NCBI RefSeq assembly: GCF_000173075.1
Contig: NZ_ABVL01000043.1
Location: forward strand, 1-32,824
Reading direction: 5' to 3'
From: Chthoniobacter flavus Ellin428
GTDB lineage: Bacteria; Verrucomicrobiota; Verrucomicrobiia; Chthoniobacterales; Chthoniobacteraceae
Length of the DNA: 32,824 nucleotides
The notes under the pieces: generated by a model
Database searches by the model: none
Seen by the model: only the letters and a program-made list of their open reading frames with translations
Told to the model about the DNA's origin: nothing
Shown here: positions 17,127-25,501 of the stretch, piece after piece
Position numbering within the stretch: the first letter of the stretch is position 1
How the letters are laid out: the number at the start of each line of letters is the position of its first letter
Position numbers and translations under genes: made by a program

Positions 17127-18089
17127 TTATGCGGAAAGCAGGCGCCGCAACGCCACAGCGATCGTCTTCGCCGTGGGCCGGTGCGTGCCCCACAAATTCG
17201 GATGAAACGGGACGGGCGTGTCCTTGGCGTTGAGCCGCATGGGCGGGGCGTCGAGCAAGGCGAATCCCTCGGTGGCGACGCGAGCGATGACCTCGGCGGT
17301 CACCCCGCCCCACGGCCACGCTTCGCCGACAGCGAGCAGACGCCCCGTGCGGGCGACGCTGGCGAGAACGGTATCGGTATCCAGCGGCTTGATCGTCCGC
17401 AGATCGATGACCTCGATCTCCCAGCCTTCGCTGGCCAGTTCCTCGGCGCAGGCCAGCGACTCGTGAAGCATCGCCGAATACGTGACGATGGTCGCGTCGC
17501 GGCCCTGGCGGGCGATGCGCGCCTTGCCCGTCGGCACGGCTTCCGTCGGCAGCTTCTCCGCCTTGAGGTGATAGTAGAGGTACTTGTGCTCGCAGAAGAT
17601 GACCGGGTCATCGATGGCCACGGCTTCGAGGAGCATCGAGTAGGCATCTTCCACCGTCGCCGGCGTCATCACCACGAGACCGGGATAGTGCGCGTAGAGC
17701 GCTTCCATGCTCTGCGAGTGGAACGGCCCCGCTCCCGCGGTGCCGCCGCTGGGCAGGCGGATGGTGATGGGACACGGAATCTGCGTGCGCCAATGGAGCG
17801 TGGCTGCCTGGTTGACGATCTGGTTGAAACCGACCGTCGAGAAATCCGCGAACTGCATCTCGATGATCGGACGCATGCCTTCGATGGCCGCGCCGATGGC
17901 GGAGCCAATGATGGCGTCCTCGCTGATCGGCGCATCGAGCACGCGGCCGGGGTATTCCTTGGCCAGCCCCTTGGTCGCTTTGAACGCGCCACCGAATTGC
18001 CCGACGTCCTGGCCGTAAATGTAGACGCGGGGATCGTCGGCCAAAGCCTTGGCCTGGGCTTCACGAATGGCTTCGAGATAAGTGATCAT
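17127..18089 (-). CDS. 2-oxoacid dehydrogenase E1 component, beta subunit
   Basis: 320 residues starting MITYLEAIREAQAKALADDP. The thiamine-diphosphate-related and subunit-contact motifs are present: YGQDVGQFGGAFKATKGL, APISEDAIIGSAIGAAIEG with the catalytic glutamate, MQFADF, and RLPSGGTAGAGPFHSQS before EALYAHYPGL. The C-terminal domain (EVIDLRTIKPLDTDTVLAS) is the standard transketolase-C fold. The SGG-x2-GAGPFHSQS segment resembles the branched-chain-type beta subunits more than Gram-positive pyruvate enzymes, by memory. The start overlaps the E1 alpha stop as ATGA, so translation of the two is probably coupled at one-to-one. A longer reading to 18290 is a shadow of E1 alpha. Confidence 0.93.
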   Translation of the reverse strand: MITYLEAIREAQAKALADDPRVYIYGQDVGQFGGAFKATKGLAKEYPGRVLDAPISEDAIIGSAIGAAIEGMRPIIEMQFADFSTVGFNQIVNQAATLHWRTQIPCPITIRLPSGGTAGAGPFHSQSMEALYAHYPGLVVMTPATVEDAYSMLLEAVAIDDPVIFCEHKYLYYHLKAEKLPTEAVPTGKARIARQGRDATIVTYSAMLHESLACAEELASEGWEIEVIDLRTIKPLDTDTVLASVARTGRLLAVGEAWPWGGVTAEVIARVATEGFALLDAPPMRLNAKDTPVPFHPNLWGTHRPTAKTIAVALRRLLSA

Positions 18090-19123
18090 GTCGGCGAATA
18101 GCCGCCCTCGCAGAGATGGCGGGTGGCCAGCGGGCACCAATCCTCGGTGTCCGGATCGGGCAAAGGCTCGCGTAAAGTAGTGGCCACGGCCTCCTCGACC
18201 TGGCGCTGCGCATCCTGCTGCATTTCGTGCAGGGCGCTGCTGGTGGTCCAATTCTCGTGGAGCAGTCGCTGCTCCGCGAGTTCCAGGCAATCCGCGCCGA
18301 GCGGTGACTTGCGCAAAGCCGGATCCACGTAGCCAGCGTCATCGTGCTCTCCGTGCCCGACGAGACGCAGGAGCGATGCGATGACCAGTTGCGGTCCCCC
18401 ACCGGTCCGGGCCGCGGTAACAGCGCGATCGAGAACGTCGAGGCAGGCTTCGAGATTGGTGCCATCCACACTGTGGCCGGCGACACCGTAGCCGACTGCC
18501 TTGTCCACCAGATCCTCGCAGGCAAACTGGCGCGAGGTGGGCGTGGAGTAGGCGTATTGATTATTCGCCACGACGAGGACCAGCGGAAGCTTTTCCACCG
18601 CCGCCAGGTTCAGGCCTTCGTGAAAGGCTCCGGTCGAAGTCGCGCCATCGCCCAGGTTCACTGCCCCAACGGTGCCCTCGACGCCACGGAAGCGCCGGGC
18701 CAGCAGTGTCCCGGCCACCACCGGCAACATCGCACCGAGGTGACTGATCATCGCCATGAGACCCTCCTTGGGACGACCGCGGTGCACATTGCCATCGCGC
18801 CCGCGCATCGGCCCAAGACGCGAACCCATGTAGGTGCGGGTGCAATCGAGCAGCGTTTCTCCAAAAGCAAGACGTCCGGCCTGGTCGCGGATGAGCGGCG
18901 CGAAGACGTCGCCCTTGCGCAGGGCCATGGCGGTAGCCACGCTCAGCGCTTCCTGCCCTTTGCCCAGGAAGACACCGCCGGTGATTTTACCGCCCCGGTA
19001 CAGAGCGGCCAATTTTTCCTCTACGACACGCGCGAGCAGCATCCAGCGGAAAGCCGTCAGAAACCTGGCTTTCAAATCGGATGTGTCGGCACTGGCGGTC
19101 GAGACCGCGGTGGCTTGAACCAT
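18086..19123 (-). CDS. 2-oxoacid dehydrogenase E1 component, alpha subunit
   Basis: 345 residues. The thiamine-diphosphate binding motif runs from GDG (158-160) to NN (187-188) in GDGATSTGAFHEGLN...VVANNQYAYS. Upstream GGVFLGKGQEALSVATAMAL and the DVFAPLIRDQ segment match the E1 alpha family. It decarboxylates the 2-oxoacid and passes the acyl group to E2. It begins an E1 alpha-E1 beta-E2 operon, overlapping E1 beta by four bases. Upstream there is a weak promoter-like arrangement ending in TAAACT seven bases before the ATG, which would produce a leaderless message; the -35 match (TTGCAC) is poor. 62 bases separate it from the superoxide dismutase stop, so read-through from that gene is also possible. 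Confidence 0.93.
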   Translation of the reverse strand: MVQATAVSTASADTSDLKARFLTAFRWMLLARVVEEKLAALYRGGKITGGVFLGKGQEALSVATAMALRKGDVFAPLIRDQAGRLAFGETLLDCTRTYMGSRLGPMRGRDGNVHRGRPKEGLMAMISHLGAMLPVVAGTLLARRFRGVEGTVGAVNLGDGATSTGAFHEGLNLAAVEKLPLVLVVANNQYAYSTPTSRQFACEDLVDKAVGYGVAGHSVDGTNLEACLDVLDRAVTAARTGGGPQLVIASLLRLVGHGEHDDAGYVDPALRKSPLGADCLELAEQRLLHENWTTSSALHEMQQDAQRQVEEAVATTLREPLPDPDTEDWCPLATRHLCEGGYSPT

Positions 19124-19185
19124 GCGCGCAAGTTTAGGCAGCGCCGGGAGAATGGTGCAACGGTTTCTTCGCGGGGTGTCGGACG

Positions 19186-19920
19186 CTACGCCTTGGAAAC
19201 CTTGCTATAGCGGTCGGCCACGAAGTCCCAATTGATGACATTTTGGAAGGCCTTGATGTAGTCCGGGCGGCGATTCTGGTATTTCAGGTAGTAGGCGTGC
19301 TCCCAGACATCGATCCCCATCAGAGGCACCCCGCCCGAGGAGAGAGGGCTGTCCTGATTGGCCGAGGACTCGACGCCCAGCTTTTTGTCCTTCCAGACCA
19401 GCCAGGCCCAGCCGCTGCCGAATACCTTCGCCGCCGCGGCGTTAAAGGCATCCTGGAACTTGTCGAAGCTGCCGAAATTGACGTCGATCGCCTTGGCCAG
19501 GTCGCCAGAGGGCTTGCCGTTCTCGTTTTTCTTCAGGATCTGCCAGAAAAGCGAGTGGTTGGCGTGCCCCCCGCCCTGATTGCGGATCTCGGTGCGCACG
19601 GCCTCGGGCACAGCGTCGAGGTTCGAGAGGATTTCTTCGATCGACTTCTTCTCCAGCCCGGGCGCGCCGGCGATGGCCACGTTCAACTTGCTCACATAAG
19701 CAGCGTGGTGCTTGTCGTGGTGGATCTTCATTGTGTCTGCGTCGATGTAGGGCTCCAGCGCATTATAGTCGTAGCCGAGCGGCGGAAGCTTGAAGACGCC
19801 CTCCATCGCTGGCGCGGCCGGAGCCGCCGCGGGCGCCTGGGCGTGGACAAGGACAGGCGCCAGTGCCACCGAACCGGTGGCGAGCGCGAGATTTTTCAAG
19901 GCGTGACGACGTGTGATCAT
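19186..19920 (-). CDS. sodA: Tat-exported superoxide dismutase, Mn type
   Basis: 244 residues. The first ~28 form a twin-arginine leader (MITRRHALKNLALATGSVAL...VHAQA), followed by an Ala/Pro linker, so the enzyme should be folded in the cytoplasm and exported. The metal ligands are H67 (KIHHDKHH), H122 (GGHANHSLFW), D204 and H208 (DVWEHAYY). GGHANHSLFW and NQDSPL favour manganese or cambialistic use over iron, by family knowledge. It converts superoxide to peroxide and oxygen outside the cytoplasm. It begins 17 bases after the DUF1080 gene, so the two are probably co-transcribed. No Shine-Dalgarno is seen. Confidence 0.93.
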   Translation of the reverse strand: MITRRHALKNLALATGSVALAPVLVHAQAPAAAPAAPAMEGVFKLPPLGYDYNALEPYIDADTMKIHHDKHHAAYVSKLNVAIAGAPGLEKKSIEEILSNLDAVPEAVRTEIRNQGGGHANHSLFWQILKKNENGKPSGDLAKAIDVNFGSFDKFQDAFNAAAAKVFGSGWAWLVWKDKKLGVESSANQDSPLSSGGVPLMGIDVWEHAYYLKYQNRRPDYIKAFQNVINWDFVADRYSKVSKA

Positions 19921-19937
19921 GGGAATGACTTTGTTGG

Positions 19938-20639
19938 TTACAGATTTTTCAAAAAAATGTCTTTGAATTCCACGAGCATGGGCGGCCCGACGTGGATTTG
20001 CAGGGCGAGGATGCCTTCGAGGCTCCGCCCTTTGGCATCGTTGTCAACCACGTCCACGGTCTGCACGCCATTGATGAAATGCTGCAGGTGATTGCCGCGG
20101 GCGACGATGCGATACTCGTTCCAATCCTGTGGTTTGTAATACCGGGCGGCGACCAGGTCACGTTTCTCGGCGAGCAGGCCGAGCACGGTCGGCTTCTGCT
20201 GCGGGTCGATCTCCACCTTTTCGCCCACGAGAGCGAGGAATTTGCGACCGCGCTCTTCGTAGAGAAAACCGGATTTGCCGGCGCCATTGTCCAGTTCCAT
20301 CTGGTAGCCGGAGACGTTCCACTTGCCGAGATCGTGACTGCGATACTGGATGCCTGAGTTGCCGTTGCGCAGCCGCACCTTGAGCCTCAACTCGAAGTCC
20401 TTCAGCACGCTCCCGCGCCAGATGAGGAAGGTATTGGTCGAGGGCATGGAGGCGAGCGAGGTTTCGCCCCGGATGGCGCCATCGGCCACGGCCCAGAAAC
20501 GCTTGTCGCCATCCCAGTTGGCGAGATCGTGCCCGTTAAAGATCGGCTTGCCTTCGCCCTGCGCGCGACAGACCGGGAGCGAGATTAGCCAGACCGATCC
20601 GAGGACAGCAACGGCACGGAGAGTTCGGAGGAGGAACAT
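19938..20639 (-). CDS. Secreted DUF1080 (3-keto-disaccharide hydrolase-type) protein
   Basis: 233 residues. A Sec-type signal (MFLLRTLRAVAVLGSVWLIS) is followed by KPIFNGHDLANWDGDKRFWAVADGAIRGE, the DUF1080 opening. Core motifs are DFELRLKVRLRNGNSGIQYRS, YQMELDNG, and a beta-sandwich end (EGILALQIHVGPPMLVEFKDIFLKNL). The fold is concanavalin-like; some members cleave 3-keto glycosides, but many are only binding modules. I chose the ATG at 20639 because it starts the signal; an upstream ATG at 20741 adds a basic region. Followed by the superoxide dismutase gene. Role: probably sugar binding or hydrolysis at the envelope. Confidence 0.85.
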   Translation of the reverse strand: MFLLRTLRAVAVLGSVWLISLPVCRAQGEGKPIFNGHDLANWDGDKRFWAVADGAIRGETSLASMPSTNTFLIWRGSVLKDFELRLKVRLRNGNSGIQYRSHDLGKWNVSGYQMELDNGAGKSGFLYEERGRKFLALVGEKVEIDPQQKPTVLGLLAEKRDLVAARYYKPQDWNEYRIVARGNHLQHFINGVQTVDVVDNDAKGRSLEGILALQIHVGPPMLVEFKDIFLKNL

Positions 20640-20785
20640 GGAGTGCGAGTCTGTAGCGATTACCCCTCCGAGCGTAAAGCGCGCGTGAAGGGATCTGGCC
20701 GGGAAGCGACGGCGGACGGCCTCGATGGGCGATGCGCGCATATTTCACAGGGGGGCGAAGGACGCCACAACGGGGCGTCGACCGC

Positions 20786-21619
20786 TCAAAGATTGCCCGC
20801 GGCCTTCTCCATGAGGGCCCGCTGCCGGCAGATGGGGCAATTGTCGCCCGGTTTGGTATGCAGAAGCTGGCCCAGATCCGGCGGCACCGCTCCGTCGCCC
20901 AAGTCGAGACCGTAGACCTGCATCGCCTTCACCCGGCACCAGGGATTGCGCAACGCGCGGAGCTTCAACTCCGAGTCATTGGCGATGGCGAAGGTTTGCT
21001 GCGGAGCGAGTCGGCGAAGCAAACCAAGAACGTCAACCGCCTCGGTGATCTCTGCCGGTGTGGGATGCGGGCCGGTCGCCGGCGGACTGCTGGGAGCCGC
21101 CGAAAGGTACTGCATCCATTGGGCGTAGTTCAGGTTCTCGAGCAGGCAGAGCACGGCGACCTGCACGGTGCTGCGAGGCGCATCCGGTTGGCTGGCGAGG
21201 TACTCGAGGAGCGGCTTGAGGCGCGGCTCGGTCGTGGTCGTCAGGGCAAACGCCTGGGACGCGCCGCTGGATTTCGAGGAGAGCGCCGCTACTGGCAGGG
21301 AAACATCCACCGCGCCTTTGGCCGGCACGCTGGCTTCGGCTTTGCGCAGGACGATCACCTGATCGGGCTTGTCGCGGCCTTGGGCAATGAGTCCCGCGGG
21401 AATGGCGATATTGACTGCGGCAGTGGAAGGATTGCGCAGGGTCAGGGAAAGCTGGTCGTGCCCACTACCCTTCGCCTCCACCGTCACCTCCTTGCTGTCT
21501 ACCGCCGTGGCCAAGGGCACAGGAGTTTCCACCGCTCGGACGTCCATCCGCGCAAAAGCGCACACACAGACCGCACAGAGAATGGTCGGGAAAGTCTTCA
21601 CGGAGAAAAGGGCTCTCAC
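20786..21619 (-). CDS. Secreted hypothetical protein with C-terminal CPIC motif
   Basis: 277 residues if the GTG at 21619 is used. A second in-frame GTG at 21601 gives MKTFPTILCAVCVCAFARM, an equally good signal peptide, and a perfect -35-like TTGACA lies 17 bases upstream of a poor -10 next to the first GTG, so the later start is quite possible. The middle contains a beta-rich stretch (SLTLRNPSTAAVNIAIPAGL) resembling a protein-stability or Ig-like domain. A mostly helical segment follows, then NCPICRQRALME near the end, a C-x2-C pair that could bind a metal or form a disulfide. No family is recognised. 146 bases separate it from DUF1080. Confidence 0.6.
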   Translation of the reverse strand: MRALFSVKTFPTILCAVCVCAFARMDVRAVETPVPLATAVDSKEVTVEAKGSGHDQLSLTLRNPSTAAVNIAIPAGLIAQGRDKPDQVIVLRKAEASVPAKGAVDVSLPVAALSSKSSGASQAFALTTTTEPRLKPLLEYLASQPDAPRSTVQVAVLCLLENLNYAQWMQYLSAAPSSPPATGPHPTPAEITEAVDVLGLLRRLAPQQTFAIANDSELKLRALRNPWCRVKAMQVYGLDLGDGAVPPDLGQLLHTKPGDNCPICRQRALMEKAAGNL

Positions 21620-21671
21620 TTACTTCTCACGGCAGCCCGGATTGTCAAAGCGGATACTGCGAGGGGAAACA

Positions 21672-21793
21672 CGGAGGACGCGCTCCTGCGCGATTCCCAA
21701 TCCTCGGAGGGATGCGCTCCGGCGCGTTCCCCATCTTTCAGAACACGGCATCGCCATAAAGAGTTAGGGAACACGCTGGAACGCGTCCGTCCG
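21672..21793. repeat. Palindromic repeat cluster, family 'CGGAGGGACGCGCTCC' (three units)
   Basis: Units at 21672-21697 and 21705-21731 (direct) and 21768-21793 (inverted) share CGGAGG-A-x-GCGCTCC-x-GCGCG-TTCCC with the pair at 11312-11395. The cluster begins one base beyond the stop of the PEP-CTERM gene (21794), so it is 3'-untranslated on that strand. No T-tract. It may serve as a processing or terminator-like structure, or be an inactive mobile repeat. Confidence 0.75.
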
Positions 21794-24700
21794 TTATCGG
21801 CGCCGGCGGCGCAGGCCGGCGAGGCCGAGCACTCCGCTCAGCAGCACCGCCCAACTGGCCGGTTCAGGAATGTTCGTGAGAGTAATCTCACTATCCGTCC
21901 CGCTGCCGTAATTGAGCGAATAGCCCGCCGGAAGATTCACGTTGTCGAACGTGCCAGTCAGCGTACCGGTATAGGTCGCGATCGTGTAAATTCCCGTGGG
22001 CGTGCTGCCATTCAGGATCGTCAGCGTCAAATCGTCGAAACCGCTGCTCAGGTCCAGATTGCCATCGATCGCCAACGTGTCGCTGGCACTGCTGTTGGCA
22101 TCGATCTCGATGCTCAATACTGCACGACTGGCGCTGCTGGTGCCGTCGAAGATCACCGAGTTGCCGGTTCCACCGGTGCCGATATTCAACTGTGCCAATC
22201 CCGTCCCCGGCGCCAGGGTGCCACCCGCATTTACATTCACCGTCGTGCCCGTGGTGCCGATCGTGCCGTCGCCACCCAATGTGGCGCCGCTCGCGACAAC
22301 GACGCTGGTCGTGCCCGTGAGGGTGCCCGAAACCAGCAGCGTGCCCGAGGTGACGTTCGTTGCGCCAGTGTAGTTGTTCGTGCCCGCCAGGGTCAGCGTA
22401 TTCGCGCCAGTTCCCGCACTCTTCGTCAGGCCGGCGCCGTTATTGATCTGGCCGACGTTCCGCAGCGTGCCGCTGCCGAAGGCGAGCGTGTCGACGGAAT
22501 TGGTCGCATTGCCAATGTTGTGTCCGGTGAGATCGAGCGTGCCACCGTTGAGGTTGATCGTAGAGGCCGCAGCCGCCGCAGTCACACCGCCCCCGTCGAG
22601 AATGTCCGCATTCGACATAAACACGCCTCCGGTAATATTCAGGGTGCCACTTGCCGTACCGGTACCGGATTGTGTCGCCATCGTAAAACTGCCGCCCGGA
22701 TTCACAGTGAAAGAGCCGCCGCTGAGATTAAGGGTGCCGCTCGCGACGTTCGTGCCACTGCTGGTCTTGGTCGCAAGCACAAGGGTATTTACCGTGAAGG
22801 TGCCCGTGTCGAAATCGATCGTACCCGTGCAGCTCCCCGAGCCGGTGTCGCGCGAGGCCAGGGTAACAGTCCCCGCGGTGACGGTGGAATTGTGACCGCG
22901 CAGATCGAGCAGACCGACGAGATTACCAGCCGTGCCCGAGCCATTGCTATTGGCGAGGACGAAATTAGTGGCCCCGCCGCTCTTTCCGCCGATGACGACC
23001 GTGCCCGAGCTGCCAGCGGTCTGTGAAGCAAACTTCAACGTCCCGACGCCCTTGGAAACGCCGAGATTGATGGTGTTGATGTTGAGGACGTTCGTACCCG
23101 TGCCGAGCGTCATCACGCAAGTCTGCGCGTTGTTGCCGTTGCTATTGGAAATCTGCAGCGTGCTCGCCGTAATGGTGTTGCTGGTATTGGAGAGCAGGAG
23201 GGTGCTGCCGATCTGCGAGCCAAAGCCGACGCCAAATTCATTCACATTCGCGCTGAGAGCACTGAGGGCAGTGATGTCCAGCGAAGCGAAGTTCGCTGCC
23301 GTATTCTGATCCGCATTGGCGACACCGACTTCGAAATTGGCGGCGGTATTATTCACCGTCAGCGCTCCGCCCCCTGACATGATCGCCTTGGTGGTGATGC
23401 CGGATTGATTGGCCAGGCCCACGGTGTAGGCCCCGTTGACCGTCAGCGTCTGCCCGGCGGGAATGGTCACCGTGTTCGTCACCGTGCTGCTGGTGGAGAG
23501 GAAATTCACGCTGCCCACCGTCTGGTCAAAAGTGCTCGTATCGAAGGTGCCCGCGGTGGCGCCGCTGCCGATATTCAGCGCGCTCGCCGTCGGCAACGCG
23601 TTCGTCGCCCCGAGACGCAGCGTGCCGCGGTTGATCGAAGTGGTGGCGTAGGTATTCGACGTGCCGTTGATGATCAGGACGCCGGTGCCTGCTTGCGCAA
23701 TCCCGCCCGTGCCGCTCACGGCCGTGCCGAAGGTCACGGTATCGGAGTGATTGAAGGCCAGTGCGCCGTTGGCCACGACGCTGCTCGTGTTGCTGATCGA
23801 GCCCGTGGTCGAACCGTTGCCCACCTGCAGAATTCCCGATGCCACCGTGGTCGTGCCGCTGTAGTCGTTGCTCTGCGCGAGCACGACCGTGCCACCCCCG
23901 CCGTTGCCGGTGACGAGCGAATTGCCGCCGGTGATGGCGTTGGTGTTGTTCAAATTCAGGGCGCCGCCGCCACCGCCGACGCGATAGACCCCACTCGCTG
24001 GAGTGATGGTGCCGGTATAGTTCACCGTTTTTCCCACGCCCGCCCCCAACGAGAGCGCCCCATAGCCTGGTGTGCCAGGGTCGAAGTTTTCGCTCGAGTC
24101 GGCGATGAGAGCAAGTGCCCCCGTGGAGGTGGTCGAGAGGTGGCTTTCGCCGAGCCAACCCGCCAGCGTGGTGTAGACACCCGAAACACTGACCGCACCA
24201 CCGGAACCAACCACGATGCTTCCTGAAGCCGGAATAGCGGAGGCGTTGAGGAACTGCACCAGGCCACCGGTGATATTCGTGCCGCCCGTGTAGGTGTTCG
24301 CACCACCCAAGACCAGCGTACCGGTGATGAAATTGCTCGCGCCATTGGCCACGGTCAGGGCCAGCCCGCTCGTGCTTTGCCCGATCGCGCCGCCCACGGT
24401 GTAGGTGCCGGTGCCGCCAATGGTCACCTTCCGGTTGGCATTGATCGTCACCGCACCGGTGCCAGTGCCGAAGTTGCCCGAACCGCCAAAAGTAAAATCG
24501 CCGTTCCAGTTTTCCGCGTTGCCGTTGCCGATGGTGGCGGTGCCCGTCACGGTCCCGCCGGTAATGGTCAACGCGCTCGCGGTAGCGCCCAAGGCCCCGG
24601 CGTTATTCAGGGCGAGCGTTCCCAAGTTGAGGGTCACCCCGCCGGTGAATGTGTTGTTGCCGCTCAGGGTCAGCGTGTTGTTGCCGTTATTCTTGACGAT

Positions 24701-25324
24701 GGAAACATCACCACTGCCCGCGCCGATGCTGCCGCTGATCACAACGCCGCCCACTGCCGAACCGGTGATGGTGATGATCTTCGTCCCCGTGGTGCCGGCG
24801 CCGATAGTACCGGACAGGGTCAGTGATTTCGTCGCGTTGTTGTCATTGATGTTCAACGCGCTGTTCAGCAGCATGGCGGCGCTGATCGTGTCGCCGTTGC
24901 TCGTGCTATTTTGCGTCAGGGCCGCGGCGCTCACGCCGTTGTCGAAAGTCAAAGTGCTGCCACTGCCCGACGCGAGCGTGTAGGAATTCGATTGCGTGGT
25001 CGTATCGCCGATATTCAGCGTGCCGAGGGTTCGCGATGTATCGAGCGTCACCGTGACGTTGGTCGTGATATTGAAAGTGAGGTTCGCGATGTCCCCCGCG
25101 GCGGAGCCCGGGATGGTTCCGCTCGACCAGTTGGCGGAGTTCGACCACAGGCCGGACGCGTTGGCGCTCCATGTGCCGGTGGTGGCCGCCTTACCCAAGG
25201 CCGCGGTGAGCACCAGCGATGCAATGGTGGCTCTCAGGACGGGCTGCCAGGCGCATTTTCTGGCCGGCGCACGGCGGACCCGTGAAGCAGGCGAGGGAAC
25301 GGGGGATGAAGATGGGAAGGTCAC
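21794..25324 (-). CDS. Autotransporter-associated beta-strand repeat protein with PEP-CTERM tail
   Basis: 1176 residues, GTG start at 25324; an in-frame stop lies 15 bases upstream, so this is the first possible start. A long basic n-region precedes the signal core (ATIASLVLTAALGKAAT). TGTWSANASGLWSNSANWSSG is the typical opening of the passenger-like repeat proteins. The body is built of Gly/Thr/Asn/Ser-rich strands; LNNTNAITGGNSLVTGNGGG, NDYSGTTTVASGILQVGNG and NNYTGATNVTSGTLLVSG are clear autotransporter-associated repeat units. The C-terminus is IPEPASWAVLLSGVLGLAGL followed by RRRRR, a PEP-CTERM sorting signal for exosortase-dependent surface delivery. There is no beta-barrel translocator. 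It is probably an extracellular or surface beta-helix protein. No exosortase gene lies in the window. Confidence 0.9.
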   Translation of the reverse strand: MTFPSSSPVPSPASRVRRAPARKCAWQPVLRATIASLVLTAALGKAATTGTWSANASGLWSNSANWSSGTIPGSAAGDIANLTFNITTNVTVTLDTSRTLGTLNIGDTTTQSNSYTLASGSGSTLTFDNGVSAAALTQNSTSNGDTISAAMLLNSALNINDNNATKSLTLSGTIGAGTTGTKIITITGSAVGGVVISGSIGAGSGDVSIVKNNGNNTLTLSGNNTFTGGVTLNLGTLALNNAGALGATASALTITGGTVTGTATIGNGNAENWNGDFTFGGSGNFGTGTGAVTINANRKVTIGGTGTYTVGGAIGQSTSGLALTVANGASNFITGTLVLGGANTYTGGTNITGGLVQFLNASAIPASGSIVVGSGGAVSVSGVYTTLAGWLGESHLSTTSTGALALIADSSENFDPGTPGYGALSLGAGVGKTVNYTGTITPASGVYRVGGGGGALNLNNTNAITGGNSLVTGNGGGGTVVLAQSNDYSGTTTVASGILQVGNGSTTGSISNTSSVVANGALAFNHSDTVTFGTAVSGTGGIAQAGTGVLIINGTSNTYATTSINRGTLRLGATNALPTASALNIGSGATAGTFDTSTFDQTVGSVNFLSTSSTVTNTVTIPAGQTLTVNGAYTVGLANQSGITTKAIMSGGGALTVNNTAANFEVGVANADQNTAANFASLDITALSALSANVNEFGVGFGSQIGSTLLLSNTSNTITASTLQISNSNGNNAQTCVMTLGTGTNVLNINTINLGVSKGVGTLKFASQTAGSSGTVVIGGKSGGATNFVLANSNGSGTAGNLVGLLDLRGHNSTVTAGTVTLASRDTGSGSCTGTIDFDTGTFTVNTLVLATKTSSGTNVASGTLNLSGGSFTVNPGGSFTMATQSGTGTASGTLNITGGVFMSNADILDGGGVTAAAAASTINLNGGTLDLTGHNIGNATNSVDTLAFGSGTLRNVGQINNGAGLTKSAGTGANTLTLAGTNNYTGATNVTSGTLLVSGTLTGTTSVVVASGATLGGDGTIGTTGTTVNVNAGGTLAPGTGLAQLNIGTGGTGNSVIFDGTSSASRAVLSIEIDANSSASDTLAIDGNLDLSSGFDDLTLTILNGSTPTGIYTIATYTGTLTGTFDNVNLPAGYSLNYGSGTDSEITLTNIPEPASWAVLLSGVLGLAGLRRRRR

Positions 25325-25501
25325 AAGTAAAAAGCGTTATCGCAAGCCCTCGCCGACGATCGCAAACAACTTGCCTTGTCGGAAAAAACGCCGCTGCGTT
25401 ACGTAAAAAACCGGGAACCACAAGACATCCTTAGACGCCAATTTGCGGCCCTCCCGGCCACGCCTCACGAGAATAAACAACCTGTTTTTACTCCGCTGCC
25501 G

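Noticed and set aside
20732..23026. 764-codon plus-strand open frame
   Set aside because: It runs across an unknown gene, a repeat cluster and the PEP-CTERM gene on the other strand; composition is Arg/Gly/Ala-rich without domains.
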